Part shown: positions 5,567 through 6,638 of the stretch, piece by piece | Numbering within the stretch: the first letter of the stretch is position 1 | Layout of the letters: every line of letters begins with the position of its first letter | Assembly: GCA_023419055.1 (NCBI GenBank) | Contig: JAEZYO010000875.1 | Coordinates: forward strand, 1 to 6,638 | DNA: 6,638 bases | DNA from: Pseudomonadota bacterium | GTDB lineage: Bacteria > Myxococcota > Polyangia > Polyangiales > Polyangiaceae | Direction: 5' to 3' | Notes under the pieces: generated by a model | Database searches by the model: none | What the model was told of the DNA's origin: nothing | Seen by the model: only the letters and a program-made list of their open reading frames with translations | Translations under genes and position numbers: made by a program

Positions 5567-5572
5567 AATCGG

Positions 5573-5578
5573 CCTCTC
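5573..5578 (-). promoter_or_regulatory. Shine-Dalgarno GAGAGG of the zinc-ribbon/GYF gene
   Basis: On the minus strand GAGAGG lies 6 nt before the GTG at 5566. It decides the start of a protein whose first residues already belong to the zinc ribbon. Confidence 0.7.
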
Positions 5579-5832
5579 GTGGTGCCCGCCGTGTTTGCCG
5601 AACGATGTGGCGGCGGGTCAGGGAGCTCCCCTCAGCGGGAACTCGGATACCCATGGGTTACGGTCGCTGACACGGTTCGGTCTAGAGCGCCCTCTTTTAG
5701 CCATTTTGGCCCCCGAGCGCCAGCACTACGGCTGTGAGCTCTGCATCGGCCCGAAAAAGGGGGCCAGGCGAAACTTGGGCGCACACGCTTTGGACACTGG
5801 TCCGGAGCCGTCCTTGGCTCGAGTTGGCCAGC
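5579..5832 (-). promoter_or_regulatory. Non-coding spacer upstream of the zinc-ribbon/GYF gene
   Basis: About 250 bp with no supported gene lie between the J-protein stop and the Shine-Dalgarno of the next gene. The part near the start codon has a 7-bp stem (CCCGCCG 5585-5591 with CGGCGGG 5611-5617, 19-nt loop) and two perfect 10-bp palindromes: GGGAGCTCCC at 5621-5630 and ACCCATGGGT at 5649-5658. The spacer probably holds the promoter of the gene at 5566, but no clear -35/-10 pair is visible. Confidence 0.45.
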
Positions 5833-6408
5833 CTACCAGGCCTCTCCGGCCACGTCTTGGAAGGCTTCGACCGCCTCGATCCGCTCCATCAGCTCCGGGT
5901 TCGGCCCGTCCTCCGCGCGGACGGCGCGCCAGAGCTCGAGGTGGGCCTGCTTGAGATCACCCTGTGTGAGCATTTGCTCCGCGCGCTTCGCGTGGAGCTT
6001 GGCGCCAGGTGAGCGGCACACTTCGTCCAGGCTCTTCGCCCCTACACCGACGCCTTCGCGCCGCACCCGCTTTCCGAGCCGGAGCTCGCCCTTGGCGAGC
6101 GCGAGGTCGTAGTCGCTCCGCCGCTCGGGATCGGCGAGGGCGCGATACGCCTCGACGCCTCGCTCGAACACGCGCTGCACTCGGGCCTGGATCGTGGCGT
6201 CGAAGCCCTGGAAGGAGTCGGGGTGGAAGGCGAGCGCGAAGGCGTGGAACGCATGTCGCACCTGCTCCCGATCGTCGTTCTGCGAGAGCCCGAGGATCTC
6301 GTAGTAGCTCACGCGGTCGAGCGTCTGGTCCCACTCGATGAGGCGAACCAGGTCGAGGGCTTCGAGATCGACTTCATCGAGGTCGAGTGCGGGCGGGCTC
6401 TCGCTCAT
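5833..6408 (-). CDS. J-domain (DnaJ-like) co-chaperone with helical TPR-like tail
   Basis: A 191-residue protein. Residues about 34-102 form a J domain: SYYEILGLSQNDDREQVRHA, then LAFHPDSF with the essential HPD motif at 62-64, then EAYRALADPERRSDYD. This domain stimulates Hsp70 ATPase activity. There is no Gly/Phe region, zinc-finger region or DnaJ C-terminal domain, so it is a minimal class III J-protein. Residues about 134-185 (GAKLHAKRAEQMLTQGDLKQ...LWRAVRAEDG) look like a TPR-type helical hairpin that may choose clients. The acidic N-terminus (1-20) is Leu- and Asp-rich. The ATG at 6408 is the natural start, although no clear Shine-Dalgarno is seen. It lies 28 bp downstream of an Hsp70-like gene on the same strand, its probable partner. 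Confidence 0.88.
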   Translation of the reverse strand: MSESPPALDLDEVDLEALDLVRLIEWDQTLDRVSYYEILGLSQNDDREQVRHAFHAFALAFHPDSFQGFDATIQARVQRVFERGVEAYRALADPERRSDYDLALAKGELRLGKRVRREGVGVGAKSLDEVCRSPGAKLHAKRAEQMLTQGDLKQAHLELWRAVRAEDGPNPELMERIEAVEAFQDVAGEAW

Positions 6409-6436
6409 CGGACCGGCGCAGTTTAGCGCGTTCGGG

Positions 6437-6638
6437 TCACTGCGTGCGATACATCGCGTGGCGAGCCGCTAGACCCGCGACGTCGCCCGCTTCCGGCAGC
6501 CCGACCAGGCGAACCTGCGCCGAAGTGACGCGACCCGTCGCGACGTCACGCGCGCTCACGTTCAGCATGCCGCTCGTGTCGAGGGCGAAGGTGACGGCGA
6601 TCTGGACCTTGCCTCGAGGCGCGGGGCGGAGCCCGGAG
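6437..6638 (-). CDS. 3'-partial Hsp70 (DnaK-like) protein, end of the substrate-binding domain
   Basis: Reading the minus strand from the window edge gives 66 residues before a TGA at 6437-6439. The stretch [18 protein letters not shown] followed by [16 protein letters not shown] matches the end of the DnaK substrate-binding beta domain (family pattern PPAPRG-P-I-VTFDID-NGILNVSAKDK-TGK). After TSAQVRL only about 22 residues remain ([22 protein letters not shown]), whereas DnaK normally carries a helical lid and flexible tail of well over 100 residues. This is therefore a paralogue without a normal lid, not the housekeeping DnaK. The nucleotide-binding domain lies outside the window. The gene is followed closely by the J-protein gene and is probably co-transcribed with it. 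Confidence 0.88.
   Translation of the reverse strand, partial: SGLRPAPRGKVQIAVTFALDTSGMLNVSARDVATGRVTSAQVRLVGLPEAGDVAGLAARHAMYRTQ

Noticed and set aside
5748..5765. GGCCC/GGGCC hairpin as a terminator for the J-protein gene
   Set aside because: The stem is only 5 bp, and on the minus strand the T-run is in the loop, not after the stem.
5567..5832. Possible tRNA, riboswitch or small RNA gene in the spacer
   Set aside because: No cloverleaf, T-loop motif or known riboswitch core could be found by eye; only short palindromes are present.

Overview
The window is about 70% GC throughout, with strong third-position GC bias, long spurious antisense ORFs, GTG and TTG starts, and lipoproteins with Gly/Ser-rich linkers and Cys-rich tails. 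Together with a zinc-ribbon/GYF membrane protein, this suggests a chromosomal stretch from a large-genome myxobacterium (Polyangiales or a relative). This placement rests on protein architecture, not on a database match. No tRNA, rRNA, CRISPR, insertion sequence or phage gene was found.

Layout. Positions 1-594 (+) hold the 3' end of a gene for a Pro-rich, beta-barrel-like envelope protein. It converges on, and overlaps by 7 bp, a Cys-rich lipoprotein gene (588-1331, -). That lipoprotein gene is divergent, across about 100 bp, from a three-gene plus-strand block: an ECF-type sigma factor (1431-2069), a FecR-domain membrane protein with a periplasmic TPR-like tail (2066-3187, start overlapping the sigma stop as GTGA), and, after a 142-bp leader with two stem-loops, a second Cys-rich lipoprotein built from three copies of a six-cysteine module (3330-4103). 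A strong hairpin at 4116-4148 closes this block and also faces the end of the next gene on the other strand.

The right half is all minus strand. Its transcription order runs from the window edge: the 3' end of an Hsp70-like gene with almost no C-terminal lid (6437-6638), a small J-domain protein with a helical, TPR-like tail (5833-6408), a 266-bp spacer, and a zinc-ribbon/GYF/single-TM protein with a Cys-rich tail (4169-5566).

Two functional themes are visible. The first is a putative envelope signalling unit in which the FecR-like protein would hold or activate the sigma factor according to an envelope signal, with the two Cys-rich lipoproteins as candidate targets or sensors. No TonB-dependent receptor, the usual FecR partner, is in the window. 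The second is a specialised Hsp70/J-protein pair upstream of a protein with the cytoplasmic domain order of the motility protein GltJ/AgmX. The links within each theme are inferred from gene order and domains.
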